A stretch of DNA of 64,000 nt. Source: Phytopythium helicoides. Taxonomy: Eukaryota; Oomycota; Peronosporomycetes; Pythiales; Pythiaceae. The position numbers were made by a program, and so were the translations under genes. The stretch lies in contig JANFNE010000038.1 in the NCBI GenBank assembly GCA_024867545.1, positions 186,001-250,000 of the forward strand, given 5' to 3'. The notes beneath the pieces are model-generated. The model was not told where the DNA came from and did not search any database. It worked only from the letters and a program-made list of their open reading frames with translations. Shown piece by piece: positions 9,887 through 19,355 of this stretch. Within the stretch, counting starts at the first letter, position 1, and each line of letters opens with the position of its first letter.

Positions 9887-11258
9887 GTTGCTGCTGGTGT
9901 TGTGGTGTGGAGCTGGCAAGTTTGAGAGTGACTGGAGCTGATCGCCGCGGCGGAACGGCCTGAAACGACGGCGCTGAGAGTCTCCGCATGAGACCGTAGC
10001 TCCTCGAGGTGGCCGCTCAGGGGAGATGAGCTCCCATGGCTCTTGGCGACGCGCAGAGCGCGGGCGAGGCCGACGCGGGGCCACAGGAGCCGCAGACAGC
10101 TGACTGACAGCCGCGCAACGCAGTGTGGGGACGCGCGGATCGAACGCTCCGCGCTACCAGCTGCAGTCGCAACCGTGTGCGTGTCAAGCATTGTGCTGAA
10201 CCGGTTTGTATTGAGGTTTGTATACCATAATGATAGTAAGTGATTTTGCTGACTACTCGATTTGGCGATCTGCAATCGGCGCCGTCGCCTCGTTCGGGTT
10301 CCCTCGCTGCCTGTCCAGCTCGACGTTGTGATGGAAGCGACGCCGTCCACATGCCGATTGTGATGTTGACGAGGTCGAGGGGGCCCACGCTGTCCACGTG
10401 AGGATTGTGCTGTTGACGCAGTCGAAGCGGCGATCATTTGCATCGAATCAGTGGTGTCACAGGACGCTGAGCATTGAAGATCGCGCGCTTGCGCAACGAC
10501 CTATAGCGTTACTTGGGCCTTCGCTTCCATCAATGCCGACTGTCAACGCCGTGATATCATGGGCTTGCAAGCTTCGATTTGGACAGTACGGTGTTCTGGG
10601 CCATGGGGTTGTAGGCAGCAACCCAATGTAGCTGCTGCGCTGTCGTGCCCCAATGGAATTGGGTCCTCGAAGTGTTGCTTCGCCTCGCTTCAAGGTATTC
10701 ATGTACCCAGCCGCTCGGTAGGAAGCTTGGTGCTGATAGTATGCACCAAAGGAGCAGCCACAGCGGCACGCCACCAGCGCGACCAGCGTTACTACGAGGG
10801 TCTCTTGTGGCTCTCAAGACACTAGTGCAACAGCCGCAGACGTAGAGTGACCGGTCGGTCACCCTCGGCCCTCCGAGATCTTTGAACCGTTGACATGCCA
10901 GGGCTTGGTCGCGCGAGCGGGCGTGGTTGCTGAGCTGTGGCGACCAGTGATGCCATATGCACAAGCTTCAGTCTGTTGTTGCAGTTGCTGTGTGCTCCGC
11001 AACCGGGTGGTTTGCAAAGCGATCTCTCAGCCACTAAAGCCTTGAAGGAAGATGCACGGTGTCGTCCGGATTGGTTCTAGCGAGCTGGTGCATATTTTCT
11101 AGAGATGGAAGGGAGGACGCTGAAAACGGTTTTTCTATTGTACTCTGACGCGGCCGCTCTTCAGCGCCGCAGACATCCAACCAAACACGGAGACTCTACT
11201 CATGACGCTCGACTACAATATGCGGATCTTCCTCGATCCTTTCTGACGAACTAAACGA
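9887..11258. other. Intergenic region between CAP1 and CAP2
   Basis: About 1.37 kb. The part next to 9887 is the CAP1 promoter. The rest has only short overlapping ORFs with no recognisable domain, signal peptide or splice-consistent exon set (the largest, minus strand 10557-10964, is low-complexity in meaning and unsupported). No transposon ends or RNA gene recognised. Confidence 0.4.
9996..10006 (-). promoter_or_regulatory. Shared CAP-promoter motif, copy 1
   Basis: GTAGCTCCTCG (plus strand), about 110 bp upstream of the CAP1 start. It is preceded by CCGCATGAG, as in the CAP2 promoter. Found again at 12277-12287 and, less complete, at 19515-19525. Function is inferred only from its repetition. 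Confidence 0.4.
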
Positions 11259-12122
11259 TTAATGACGACGGACCCTGCAACCGCCAGACGACGGAGCCTC
11301 CGTGGCAGGAGCCTCAGTGGCAGGAGCCTCCGTAGCAGGAGCCTCCGTAGCAGGAGCCTCCGTAGCAGGAGCCTCCGTAGCAGGAGCCTCAGTGGCGGGA
11401 GCCTCAGTGGCTGGAGCTTCGGTAGCAGGAGCCTCAGTGGCTGGAGCTTCGGTAGCAGGAGCCTCAGTGGCGGGGGCTTCAGTAGCAGGAGCTTCAGTAG
11501 CAGGAGCAGGGGCATCGGTCTCAGGCGTGTAGGCGCTCGAGCCACCAGTCGACGACGCGTCAGCCTCGCCCGCAACATCATCGGATTGGCTGGTAGTGGT
11601 CGCCGAGTCGCACGAGTCGGTGCTGCTGGCACCGAAGTCCTGCGTCCAGTAGTGGCCGTACGTCGTGCTCTCGCTGTAAGCGTAGCCGCACCCGAACATG
11701 GTCACGTCGGCGCTCAAGATGTTGGCGCGGTGGCCCTCCGAGTTCATCCACGACTCCATCACCGCGTCCACGTCCACCTGACCCGCAGCCACGTTCTCCG
11801 CAACGTAGGTCCAGTCATAGCCTGCAGCAGTAACGCGACTAGACATCGTCGAGCCATCGGCACCGTCGTGGTCCATGTAGTTGTTCTTTGCCATGTCGTC
11901 CGAGTGCCCCTGAGCCGCCGAAATCAACTTGCTGTTGAGACACAGCGCCGAGAGACCGTTGTTGGCTCGCTGCGTGTTGACGGCGTCGAGCATGGCCTGC
12001 TTCCAGTCGTTCGAGTCTGCCGAGTAGGTGGCTCCAAGTCGTCGGAGGTTGCGAGCGTCAGTGGTGGACGCTGCAAACGCCAGCAGGGCGATGGCGAGGG
12101 TGGCGACGCGCTGGTAGATCAT
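11259..12122 (-). CDS. Secreted CAP/SCP protein 2 with ATEAP repeat tail
   Basis: Single exon, 287 aa from ATG 12122. The signal peptide is about 1-22 (IYQRVATLAIALLAFAAS), followed at once by RNLRRLGATYS and a CAP domain at about 30-180 (AMLDAVNTQRANNGLSALCL, SDDMAKNNYMDHDGADG, ENVAAGQVDVDAVMESW, GHRANILSADVTMFGCGY, HYWTQDFG). The C-terminal tail is about 13-14 perfect ATEAP units ending in SSGGCRVRRH. The N-terminal 300 bp of coding sequence and about 30 bp upstream are almost identical to CAP4, so the two arose by recent duplication or conversion. Predicted secreted; the tail looks like a wall-spanning or O-glycosylated stalk. Confidence 0.9.
   Translation of the reverse strand: MIYQRVATLAIALLAFAASTTDARNLRRLGATYSADSNDWKQAMLDAVNTQRANNGLSALCLNSKLISAAQGHSDDMAKNNYMDHDGADGSTMSSRVTAAGYDWTYVAENVAAGQVDVDAVMESWMNSEGHRANILSADVTMFGCGYAYSESTTYGHYWTQDFGASSTDSCDSATTTSQSDDVAGEADASSTGGSSAYTPETDAPAPATEAPATEAPATEAPATEAPATEAPATEAPATEAPATEAPATEAPATEAPATEAPATEAPATEAPATEAPSSGGCRVRRH
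11294..11506 (-). repeat. 15-bp coding minisatellite (ATEAP units)
   Basis: About 13-14 head-to-tail 15-bp units, plus-strand form close to GTAGCAGGAGCCTCC, each coding Ala-Thr-Glu-Ala-Pro. Units differ only at synonymous positions, so purifying selection on the peptide or recent expansion is likely. Confidence 0.92.
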
Positions 12123-12875
12123 GGTGGAGTCGAAGCTGATGCTGTGCAAGTGCGCTGTTGATGGCGAATTGCCGAATGACCGGTCGCTAGCACCCCATCG
12201 ATCTGACCCAGCCACCTCCTCCTCCTCTGGCCGTTAATCTGGTCATCATTGGCAATCCGCCATGAGCGAGCCCCACGTAGCTCCTCGTTGAAACCACCGT
12301 GCCATCTCTGCAGCTGCGTGGCTCTGTGTGGCAGAGCGCGGCGCGAACGATCTGCAGCGCCAGCTGGCGAGGCTTACGTGTTCGCAGAGCCTTCCAACGA
12401 GACAACAGCTGGGCTCACGTAAGAGGCACGCGCCAGCCCTGCTCTGCGCATGAACTCGTTGAACCTGCATGATTTATCAGAACGGGTGGCGCATCAGAGA
12501 CCTTGGCCGTTGTTCATGGCTGATGAGAGGCTTCTTGGCACGTGAGGGGCCATTTGGTTCATGCACCTGGTCCTGCAGACGGACGCGAAACTGAGAGGCT
12601 ATACCGGGGTGGATGGTACCAGGAGAGACACTTGGACGCCTCGCCCGCCTGCCTCCAGCTGAACGAGCTGGCGGGGTATGACGCAGACATTGGAGCGACG
12701 CGAGGTGCTCCTGCGACTTGCAGGTGCTGGAGGAAGAGAGCGCAACTCAGGGAAGGCATACTACTGTCGATGCTCCTTTCCCGCCAGGACTCCGGCTATA
12801 GTTGTCAAGTCGGCGAACAGCAAAGTGGAACATTGCGCGATTTGCAGCGACTCCGCGCTCAACTTTGCCGAAAGC
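12123..12875. other. Divergent intergenic region between CAP2 and CAP3
   Basis: About 750 bp holding both promoters. The first 30 bp next to CAP2, and a looser block at about 12250-12440, resemble the sequence upstream of CAP4 (19356-19640), as expected for a duplication that carried its promoter. No gene seen. Confidence 0.45.
12277..12287 (-). promoter_or_regulatory. Shared CAP-promoter motif, copy 2
   Basis: GTAGCTCCTCG (plus strand), about 155 bp upstream of the CAP2 start. CCGCCATGAG lies just before it, matching CCGCATGAG ahead of copy 1. Confidence 0.4.
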
Positions 12876-13430
12876 ATGTCCAAGTCCATCTTCTTCGTCC
12901 CAGTTCACCTACTCATGGGTGTTCTCCTTTTGGCGTCGGCTACCAATGCGACAAAAATGCGGGTTGTGGACGTACCACTAACTGCTAACGAGCTATATGA
13001 CGAGCGAATGCTCGGCTCCTCCTCATCCATTCAGGCGCAGATGCTGGCTGCAGTCAACGTTGAGCGTGCCAAGGTTGGGGTTTCCGCTTTGTGCACCAAC
13101 TTGAAGCTCCAGTCGGCTGCCCAAGGACATTCAAACGACATGGCAGCGAAAAACTATATGGGCCACACAGGTTCGGATGGAACCAGGCCGTCTCAACGGA
13201 TTACCTCGACGGGCTATCAATGGACAGCAGTGGCTGAAAACGTGGCCGCCGGACAGAGTGACGTGACGGCTGTCATGAAGTCGTGGATGAACTCGACGGG
13301 ACACCGCAAGAACCTGCTGAACGCGAAGTACACGCAGTTCGGCATGGGCTACGCGTACAGCTCTTCGACGACTTACAAAAGATACTGGACCCAGAACTTT
13401 GGCACCAGCTCCTCCGAGTCGTGTGGGTAA
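12876..13430 (+). CDS. Secreted CAP/SCP protein 3, short form
   Basis: Single exon, 184 aa from ATG 12876. The frame is open further upstream, but only this ATG gives a signal peptide (KSIFFVPVHLLMGVLLLASA). A short propeptide-like stretch with YDERMLGSS leads to the CAP domain at about 45-184 (MLAAVNVERAKVGVSALC, HSNDMAAKNYMGHTGSDG, AENVAAGQSDV, GHRKNLLNAKYTQFGMGY, RYWTQNFG). It stops directly after the domain and lacks the repeat tail of CAP1, 2 and 4. It is closer in sequence to the two domains of CAP5 (ERAKVG, SSSTTYK) than to the minus-strand copies. Function as for the family: extracellular, role unknown. Confidence 0.9.
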   Translation: MSKSIFFVPVHLLMGVLLLASATNATKMRVVDVPLTANELYDERMLGSSSSIQAQMLAAVNVERAKVGVSALCTNLKLQSAAQGHSNDMAAKNYMGHTGSDGTRPSQRITSTGYQWTAVAENVAAGQSDVTAVMKSWMNSTGHRKNLLNAKYTQFGMGYAYSSSTTYKRYWTQNFGTSSSESCG

Positions 13431-14090
13431 AGGAACAAAGAGTCTGTGCCCCTATACGTGTGAATTTTCGTTTGTAGAGTAGTGCGTCAATAGAATGTCA
13501 TCGATGTCAAAATTTCAGTTTTTCACTACCGCCACCAGGACGTCGATCGTTGCTGTGCGGGCAATCATTCCCGTCTTCAAGCTACGCAGCTACAGTGCTA
13601 GGCATGCCATGACCGCAGCTAAATAGGTCACGAAAAAAGGTGCAGCTCAGCGGTAGGCTTCACAAGAACTGGCGCATGAACCGTGGGAAAATTGAAAACA
13701 GTACAAAACTCACTGAAGGACCTAAATGACTCGTTCATCAGGTTTGGAGAAGATGAAGATGAGTCAGGCGCTGGATTGCATGCGCCATACTCACGGCTGA
13801 CACGTAGCAACGTGTTGCTTGGTTTAATCGTAATCAGTCCTTTTGTTTGCTAGAATCATGAGTTAGCGACCGGCGGTGCTGAGATGCATCGGATTGATGA
13901 GATGCGGTGTGGTTGGCTCGTACCGATGCATACTCGCTATGCATACTCGCTCCAGAATACCTTGACGGCTCGTGCTGGGAGTCTGTGCTCCATCCTTTGA
14001 GCTCCAGTCATCCACTCTTTACCTAGCACTAGTAGGTCTCACCACAAACAATCCTACCGGCATATAGCACAATTGGTTGGCAGCAGAGCA
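13431..14090. other. Intergenic region before the amino-acid permease
   Basis: About 660 bp. A short duplicated phrase near 13925-13950 (TGCATACTCGCT twice within 20 bp) lies 140 bp upstream of the permease. Otherwise nothing recognised. Confidence 0.4.
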
Positions 14091-15782
14091 ATGGTCGACG
14101 CGAAAGACTCCAGCAGGCGCAATATGTGGCGGACCAAGCCGATCGCTGTCATTCACGCCGAGGAGAATATACAAGAACTTCCACGAACGCTCACGCTCTT
14201 CGACCTGTGTTGTATTGGCATTGGGGGCACAATCGGCAGTGGCATCTTTTCGACCGCTGGTTCTATCATCTCCGAGACCGCCGGGCCTGCAGCCGTCGTC
14301 AGCTGGCTAATCGGAGGAGCCATCTGCACACTCAATGCTCTTTCATACATGGAGCTCTCCACGCGTGTGGCTTCCTCCGGAAGTACGTATGCGTACGCCT
14401 TCCATACGATCGGCGAGCTGTCAGCAGTCGTCGCAGCTTGGCTACTTACGCTTGAGTACGCTGTGTCGGGTGCTGGTGTCGCGCGCTCCTGGAGTGACAA
14501 GGTCGTCGAGTGGCTCCTGATCAAGCATCCCGACGGAAACTTCAGCTACCTAAATTACGAGTATGCCAATCTACTTGGTGGCTTGATCCAGTTCCTCAGC
14601 ATGGTTGTGCTGCTCGTGGGTGTGCGCTTTGGCAAGGCTTTTGTCAACGTTTTCACAAGCATCAAGATGGGTGTCGTCGCATTCATCATTATCGCGGGCT
14701 TTGCTGCCATGAATCTGGACAACCTCTCGCCGTTCATTCCTACCCGTACAGAACTTAATGGTGCTATGGCATTCGGAACACAGGGTATCATCACTGGTGC
14801 CTCACAGGCGTTCTTCGGCTACGTCAGCTTCGACGAGGTGTGCTGCCTCGCCGGCGAAACCATCAATCCCAAGAAGAACATGCCAATCGCTGTCATGATT
14901 GTGGTCATCGGTACGACAGTGCTGAGTTGTCTCTGCTCACTAGTTTTGTCGGGTATGGTTACTTACCTCGATGCTGGAAGCTTTGGTGACGGATTCGAGG
15001 GTCATGGTTGGCAATGGGCTGGTACCATTGTTCGTGCCGGTGAGCTCGTAACAATGCCAATTGTGGCGCTCATCGGTTTTCTCGCCCAGCCGCGCCTGAA
15101 TTACGCTGTTGCATGTGATGGACTGATGCCTCGAATCTTCGCTGTTGTCAACACAAAGGGCAACCTGTTCCAGAACATCTTAATCACAGGTCTATTCTTC
15201 ACGGTCATCGCCTCTGTCGTTCCGTTCAACACACTCTGGGACATTGTCAACTTTGGTGCCATGATGACTTTCAACGTCGCTAACCTATCGCTCCTCATGA
15301 TCCGGATGAAGACCCAATCTCCAAGGCTCGCACCTGTGCTCATTGGTGCCATGTTCGTCTGTGCGGGATTCACGGCTTTCCTGTACCAAGAAGGATATGA
15401 AAACAACTCGTCGGATGCGTGCTTGGTGCTGTCGCTCGTGTTCCTCGCCGCAACGGTCGTGATCACCATAGCACTTGGTTTTAAGTGCCCGCAGTCGTTC
15501 AACTCTCCAGGGTTGTTCGCCGTACCGCTCGTGCCATTCATCCCAATGATCTGCATCCTCGCCAACTGGTACATGATCGCTCAAATCGCACACCTGGCAC
15601 TTGGCCTCAGTTGCGCATGGGTCGCCGCCGCTGTGCTCTCCTACTTTATCTACGGCTATTCGCGCTCGGTTGGCCGCTCGGGTTGGGCTGACCTGCTTCG
15701 TCGCCAATCTACGAGCCCGCGTCTCTCAGCACCTATCCTGGCGGTCACTCCCGACAGCAAGAAGTCAGTCCAAGAAGTGTGA
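14091..15782 (+). CDS. Cationic amino-acid transporter (CAT-type APC permease)
   Basis: Single exon, 563 aa from ATG 14091; the upstream in-frame codons have no ATG. About 14 hydrophobic helices. The APC signature is in helix 1, LFDLCCIGIGGTIGSGIF, where the GxGxxIGSG loop coordinates the substrate carboxylate. Other CAT-like pieces are FFGYVSFDEVCCLAGETINPKKNMPIA, which closely follows the animal/plant CAT loop (only FFGYVSFDEVC and NPKKNMP are shown here as the key parts), and GFLAQPRLNYAVACDGLMP. The C-terminal helices YMIAQIAHLALGLSCAW and the Ser/Arg-rich tail are cytosolic. Predicted plasma-membrane or vacuolar uptake of cationic or broad-range amino acids. It sits inside the CAP cluster but is a housekeeping family. 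Confidence 0.92.
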   Translation: MVDAKDSSRRNMWRTKPIAVIHAEENIQELPRTLTLFDLCCIGIGGTIGSGIFSTAGSIISETAGPAAVVSWLIGGAICTLNALSYMELSTRVASSGSTYAYAFHTIGELSAVVAAWLLTLEYAVSGAGVARSWSDKVVEWLLIKHPDGNFSYLNYEYANLLGGLIQFLSMVVLLVGVRFGKAFVNVFTSIKMGVVAFIIIAGFAAMNLDNLSPFIPTRTELNGAMAFGTQGIITGASQAFFGYVSFDEVCCLAGETINPKKNMPIAVMIVVIGTTVLSCLCSLVLSGMVTYLDAGSFGDGFEGHGWQWAGTIVRAGELVTMPIVALIGFLAQPRLNYAVACDGLMPRIFAVVNTKGNLFQNILITGLFFTVIASVVPFNTLWDIVNFGAMMTFNVANLSLLMIRMKTQSPRLAPVLIGAMFVCAGFTAFLYQEGYENNSSDACLVLSLVFLAATVVITIALGFKCPQSFNSPGLFAVPLVPFIPMICILANWYMIAQIAHLALGLSCAWVAAAVLSYFIYGYSRSVGRSGWADLLRRQSTSPRLSAPILAVTPDSKKSVQEV

Positions 15783-16516
15783 TTGTCGGTCGATGATAGA
15801 TAGGAGCTAGGTAGCGACATATTGCACAGCTCCAATTCAATACGTCATTCGAAATGAAGGAATCGAGATCTCGGGCTCAAATTGTTCTGCCTTCACTGTG
15901 CCCTTCAGCTGCATTGGTTTGCGCGCATCAAGACGCAAGGGATACTGTATGAGATCCTCAGCTGGACTTGTGAGGATCTTCCAATTCGCGATGTTCATGC
16001 GATTGAGTAAAGTGGTTGGCTCGGTACATTTGCGCGCAAAGTCCTAGTAGTCATTTGCGAAATCCTTCGTCCGCCGGTGGACGAGTGATTTCGCAACAGG
16101 GACGTTGAAGCATGAGCAGCATTCCTCAGAATCGGCAATCATTCCATTGACACGATTATCCAGGAAGGTGAATCAGCGCAATCGCAGGCTAGCATCTCAA
16201 CACCAGCACACAAGCGGGGCAAAGCAAAGGATCCATTCGATCACGTGCTGCTATCTCTCATCTCATGTCGAGCAGACCGCTTCAGTTGAAGTGTAATCAC
16301 GGCGGCCGCGTAATCGGCTCCATTGAGATTGTACGTCATACCTCCTACTAATACTCAAACCAAGTATAACTGAAGTCATCCAGGATCGGCGACATCAACA
16401 CAACCCACCTCAGAGCACCGGGACAAATCACCACTACAAGAATCCCTCAGTCTTCAATTTGCCTGGTCTCAAACAAGCACCTTCTCACCACCTTCATCTT
16501 TCTCTTCCGCTCAACC
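15783..16516. other. Intergenic region between permease and aldo/keto reductase
   Basis: About 730 bp. The last 60 bp before the reductase start is a C/T-rich strand (CACCTTCTCACCACCTTCATCTTTC type), typical of a eukaryotic leader. A repeated phrase on ageing GATTTCGCA-type motifs near 16050-16100 is too short to call. No gene seen. Confidence 0.4.
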
Positions 16517-17584
16517 ATGTCAGCTGACAACCAGGACGCCACCAAAATGACCTACCGGTTCCTCGGTGACTCGGGACTCCTCGTGTCCAAGCTCGCGCTC
16601 GGGTCCTGGATGATTCCAAACCCCAACCAAACCGCCGACGCATGGTACGAGGTCGTCAAGACGGCGTACTCGCATGGTATCAACTTCTTCGACACGGCCG
16701 AGAACTACGATGACGGCAACGCCGAGGTTCTACTTGGTGCTGCCATCAAGAAGGGAATTGCGGACGGTCTTTGGGAGCGTGAAGACCTCGTCATCAGCAC
16801 CAAGTTGTGTGCTGGGACCAAGGGGTTCAACTTCCTCGCTCCAGGTCCCAACGGTCAAGGCCTTAGCCGCAAGCACCTCGTCGAGGGAATCAAGTCGTCA
16901 CTCAAGAAGCTGCAGCTCGAGAACGTCGACGTGCTCTTCTGCCACCGACCCGACAAGTGCACGCCGCTAGAAGAGGTTGTTCGCGCCATGAACTTCATTA
17001 TCAACCAAGGGTGGACTTTCTACTGGGGAACGAGTGAATGGTCTCCAGCCGATATCCAGGAGGCATGTGCCATCGCTGACCGCCTCGGACTGGTCCGTCC
17101 TATCGTCGAGCAGCCACAGTATAACATCCTGGAGCGGTCGAAGGTGGAGTTCCAGTACGCCGACCTTATCAAGACTCGAAAGCTCGGTCTCACCGTGTGG
17201 TCCCCGCTTGCTGGGGGCGTACTGACGGGCAAGTACAACAATGAAACGCCACAAGACTCGCGACTCTCAAACCCGACGTTCCGCTCGTTCGCTGGCGACC
17301 TGGACGCGAAGGTAGCCAAGGTGCGCCAGCTCGTGCCTATCGCCGCCAAGATCGATTGCACGCTCGCACAACTTGCTATCGCTTGGTGTGTCTCGAATGA
17401 AAATGTGTCAACCGTCTTGCTTGGTGCGCGTAACTCCGCGCAGCTAGAGGATACGGTGAAGGCACTGGCGGTGGTGGACAAGTTGACGCCTGAGATCAAG
17501 GCTGAGATCGACGCGATCGTGCAGTTCTCACCGAAGCTTTGGACTCCTGACGGCTTCTACACCATTCGTGAGCGTTTCCTCTAG
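16517..17584 (+). CDS. Aldo/keto reductase, voltage-gated K+ channel beta-subunit (AKR6) type
   Basis: Single exon, 355 aa. A full TIM-barrel AKR: start TYRFLGDSGLLVSKLALGSW, FFDTAENYDDG (catalytic Asp and Tyr), LVISTKLC (catalytic Lys) and VLFCHRPD (catalytic His), then YWGTSEWSPADI and PQYNILER. VWSPLAGGVLTGKYN and the NADPH-binding C-terminal LLGARNSAQLEDTVKAL follow. The GTSEWS, PQYN and SPLAGGVLTGKY strings match the Kv-beta/AKR6 branch, which reduces aldehydes and ketones with NADPH. No N-terminal inactivation extension, so a soluble enzyme is more likely than a channel subunit in this organism. Confidence 0.92.
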   Translation: MSADNQDATKMTYRFLGDSGLLVSKLALGSWMIPNPNQTADAWYEVVKTAYSHGINFFDTAENYDDGNAEVLLGAAIKKGIADGLWEREDLVISTKLCAGTKGFNFLAPGPNGQGLSRKHLVEGIKSSLKKLQLENVDVLFCHRPDKCTPLEEVVRAMNFIINQGWTFYWGTSEWSPADIQEACAIADRLGLVRPIVEQPQYNILERSKVEFQYADLIKTRKLGLTVWSPLAGGVLTGKYNNETPQDSRLSNPTFRSFAGDLDAKVAKVRQLVPIAAKIDCTLAQLAIAWCVSNENVSTVLLGARNSAQLEDTVKALAVVDKLTPEIKAEIDAIVQFSPKLWTPDGFYTIRERFL

Positions 17585-18028
17585 GACTATGGGCGCAAGG
17601 GTGGCAGTGAAGTAAGGGAGAAAGTTTCTAGATCGAATTCTCTTGTTGCCAGCATTCCCTCGAAGGACAACCGTTTTCGGTGCTAGGATATGTTCTCGAA
17701 GTTGTCAACAACAAGGGAGGTCAAGAAGCAGAGTCAACGATTAGGTGCGACAGTGTAGCGCCACCCTGCTATCTCACATGCCGTGCTCTGGAGTCGTAGT
17801 GCAGATTTCAGCTTTAAAATGTGAACCAAAGAAACATCGACGGTCTAGTCGATCAGAAACTGATCAATCAATCATCAGCGGAGTCTTTTGTGCTTGAGAT
17901 TCTCAAGTAGCGATTTGATTCGGTTGCTTGACCAAGCGTACTTTTGTTTGGCCTGGAAAACGTGTTTCTAGACTAACGGAGCCATCATGCTTCTCTCTAG
18001 CGAGAGAGAGAACGACTCTCTATTTAGT
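17585..18028. other. Intergenic region downstream of the aldo/keto reductase
   Basis: About 440 bp of AT-richer sequence. A CTCTCTAGCGAGAGAGAG inverted repeat at about 17993-18010 could form a small hairpin. It lies close to the end of the minus-strand ORF that follows. No gene seen. Confidence 0.4.
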
Positions 18029-18595
18029 TTAGAACATGTCGACTGCTGCGAGGTATAAAGTCGTAAGAGTTGCCACTGTCTGCGCCACTGCTACTGCAAT
18101 CTGTTGCCACGTGGCTGTTGCGGTATCCGTCTCGGTTAGCCATGTTGTTTTCAGAATCCTTTGCGCAATTGGAAGTTGGTTCCATGTCAGTTGAATCGCC
18201 TCGTTGCTTGTTGAGCCCATCGGTCTCCATAGGCTAAGATGTACGCTATGCAAAAGCTCTCGGATTCGGTGTTGTGTCTTGGGAAGCTGCCGGTCTGTGT
18301 CATAAAGTTGTTCCAGCGCTGCGCGTTCGTGGTCGTTTCCTCCGATGACGTGCAACGAGATTGTTCCGCTCTCCTCCTGCGGTACCATGTTGCTCAGAGT
18401 GAGAAACATAAATTGCATGAGCTTCTCTCTAGCAAGTACCATTGACACTGGGAAAAGTCGAGATTTGATACGCAAATTGCCATCGCCACTGCTTTGAAAC
18501 AAATACTCTACGCGTGACGCTAAATTACAGTCTAACAAATCTCCCGTAGCTCGCCAAGCCATCAGGCATTTAGCCACTGTACACCTTGCATCCAC
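18029..18595 (-). CDS. Hypothetical ORF with C-terminal hydrophobic helix
   Basis: Open frame of 188 codons beginning with an ATG at 18595 that overlaps the last 26 bases of CAP4 in another frame. I do not recognise the family. The protein is polar and helical (ELLHSVHLSLWRPMGSTSNEA) and ends in a likely membrane helix (IAVAVAQTVATLTTLYLAAV). The base composition is less GC-rich than the flanking genes. It could be a 3' exon or relic of a larger gene whose 5' part was replaced by the CAP4 insertion, a small real gene, or chance. The overlap with CAP4 argues against the given start. Confidence 0.3.
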   Translation of the reverse strand: MDARCTVAKCLMAWRATGDLLDCNLASRVEYLFQSSGDGNLRIKSRLFPVSMVLAREKLMQFMFLTLSNMVPQEESGTISLHVIGGNDHERAALEQLYDTDRQLPKTQHRIRELLHSVHLSLWRPMGSTSNEAIQLTWNQLPIAQRILKTTWLTETDTATATWQQIAVAVAQTVATLTTLYLAAVDMF

Positions 18596-19355
18596 CCGAC
18601 ACAGGCGCCTCAGTAGCAGGGACTTCCGTTTCGGGGCTCTCAGTTGTAGGAGGCTCCGTCTCGTAGGAGTACGGGCTGTCCGTCGCAGAAGACTCGGTAG
18701 GCGCCTCAGTTACAGGAGCTTCCGTCTCGTTCTCGTAAGCACTTGGCGCCTCAGTGGAAGTATTGACATCAGCCTCGCCTGCAACGTCGTCGGTCTGTGT
18801 TGTTGATGCGGTTGAATCCGTTTTAGCTGCTGAGCCAGAATCACACTCGTCCACAGAGCTGTCACCGAAGTCCTGCGTCCAATAGTGGCCGAACTCGGTG
18901 TCGTCATTGTACGCATAACCGCACCCGAACATGGTCACGTCGGCACCAAGGATGTTGGCGCGGTGGCCCTCCGAGTTCATCCACGACTCCATCACAGCAT
19001 CAACGTCCACCTGACCCGCAGCCACGTTCTCCTCAACGTAGGTCCAGTCATAGCCTGCAGCAGTAACGCGACTAGACATCGTCGAGCCATCGGTACCGTC
19101 GTGGTCCATGTAGTTGTTCTTTGCCATGTCGTCCGAGTGCCCCTGAGCCGCCGAAATCAGCTTGCTGTTGAGACACAGCGCCGAGAGACCGTTGTTGGCT
19201 CGCTGCGTGTTGACGGCGTCGAGCATGGCCTGCTTCCAGTCGTTCGAGTCTGCCGAGTAGGTGGCTCCAAGTCGTCGGAGGTTGCGAGCGTCAGTGGTGG
19301 ACGCTGCAAACGCCAGCAGGGCGATGGCGAGGGTGGCGACGCGCTGGTAGATCAT
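18570..19355 (-). CDS. Secreted CAP/SCP protein 4
   Basis: Single exon, 261 aa from ATG 19355. Signal peptide, RNLRRLGATYS segment and most of the CAP domain are nearly identical to CAP2 (few substitutions, e.g. TDG for ADG in the MDHDG loop and VEENVAAG for VAENVAAG). After the CAP domain it diverges: FGHYWTQDFGDSSVDECDSG and then an acidic/Thr/Pro tail with degenerate TEAP, ESSATDSPYSYETEPP units rather than the pure ATEAP array. The C-terminus is SGGCKVYSG. Same predicted extracellular location. The sharp change from near identity to divergence marks the edge of a conversion or duplication tract. Confidence 0.9.
   Translation of the reverse strand: MIYQRVATLAIALLAFAASTTDARNLRRLGATYSADSNDWKQAMLDAVNTQRANNGLSALCLNSKLISAAQGHSDDMAKNNYMDHDGTDGSTMSSRVTAAGYDWTYVEENVAAGQVDVDAVMESWMNSEGHRANILGADVTMFGCGYAYNDDTEFGHYWTQDFGDSSVDECDSGSAAKTDSTASTTQTDDVAGEADVNTSTEAPSAYENETEAPVTEAPTESSATDSPYSYETEPPTTESPETEVPATEAPVSGGCKVYSG

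Noticed and set aside
10557..10964. 135-codon minus-strand ORF between CAP1 and CAP2
   Set aside because: No recognisable domain and start context; reads like chance open frame.
11259..12122. RXLR host-targeting effector because of RNLR after the signal peptide in CAP2 and CAP4
   Set aside because: RNLR lies right after the signal peptide, no EER follows and a CAP domain fills the rest, so it is not a typical RXLR effector. The R-x-L is reported as a possible processing site instead.
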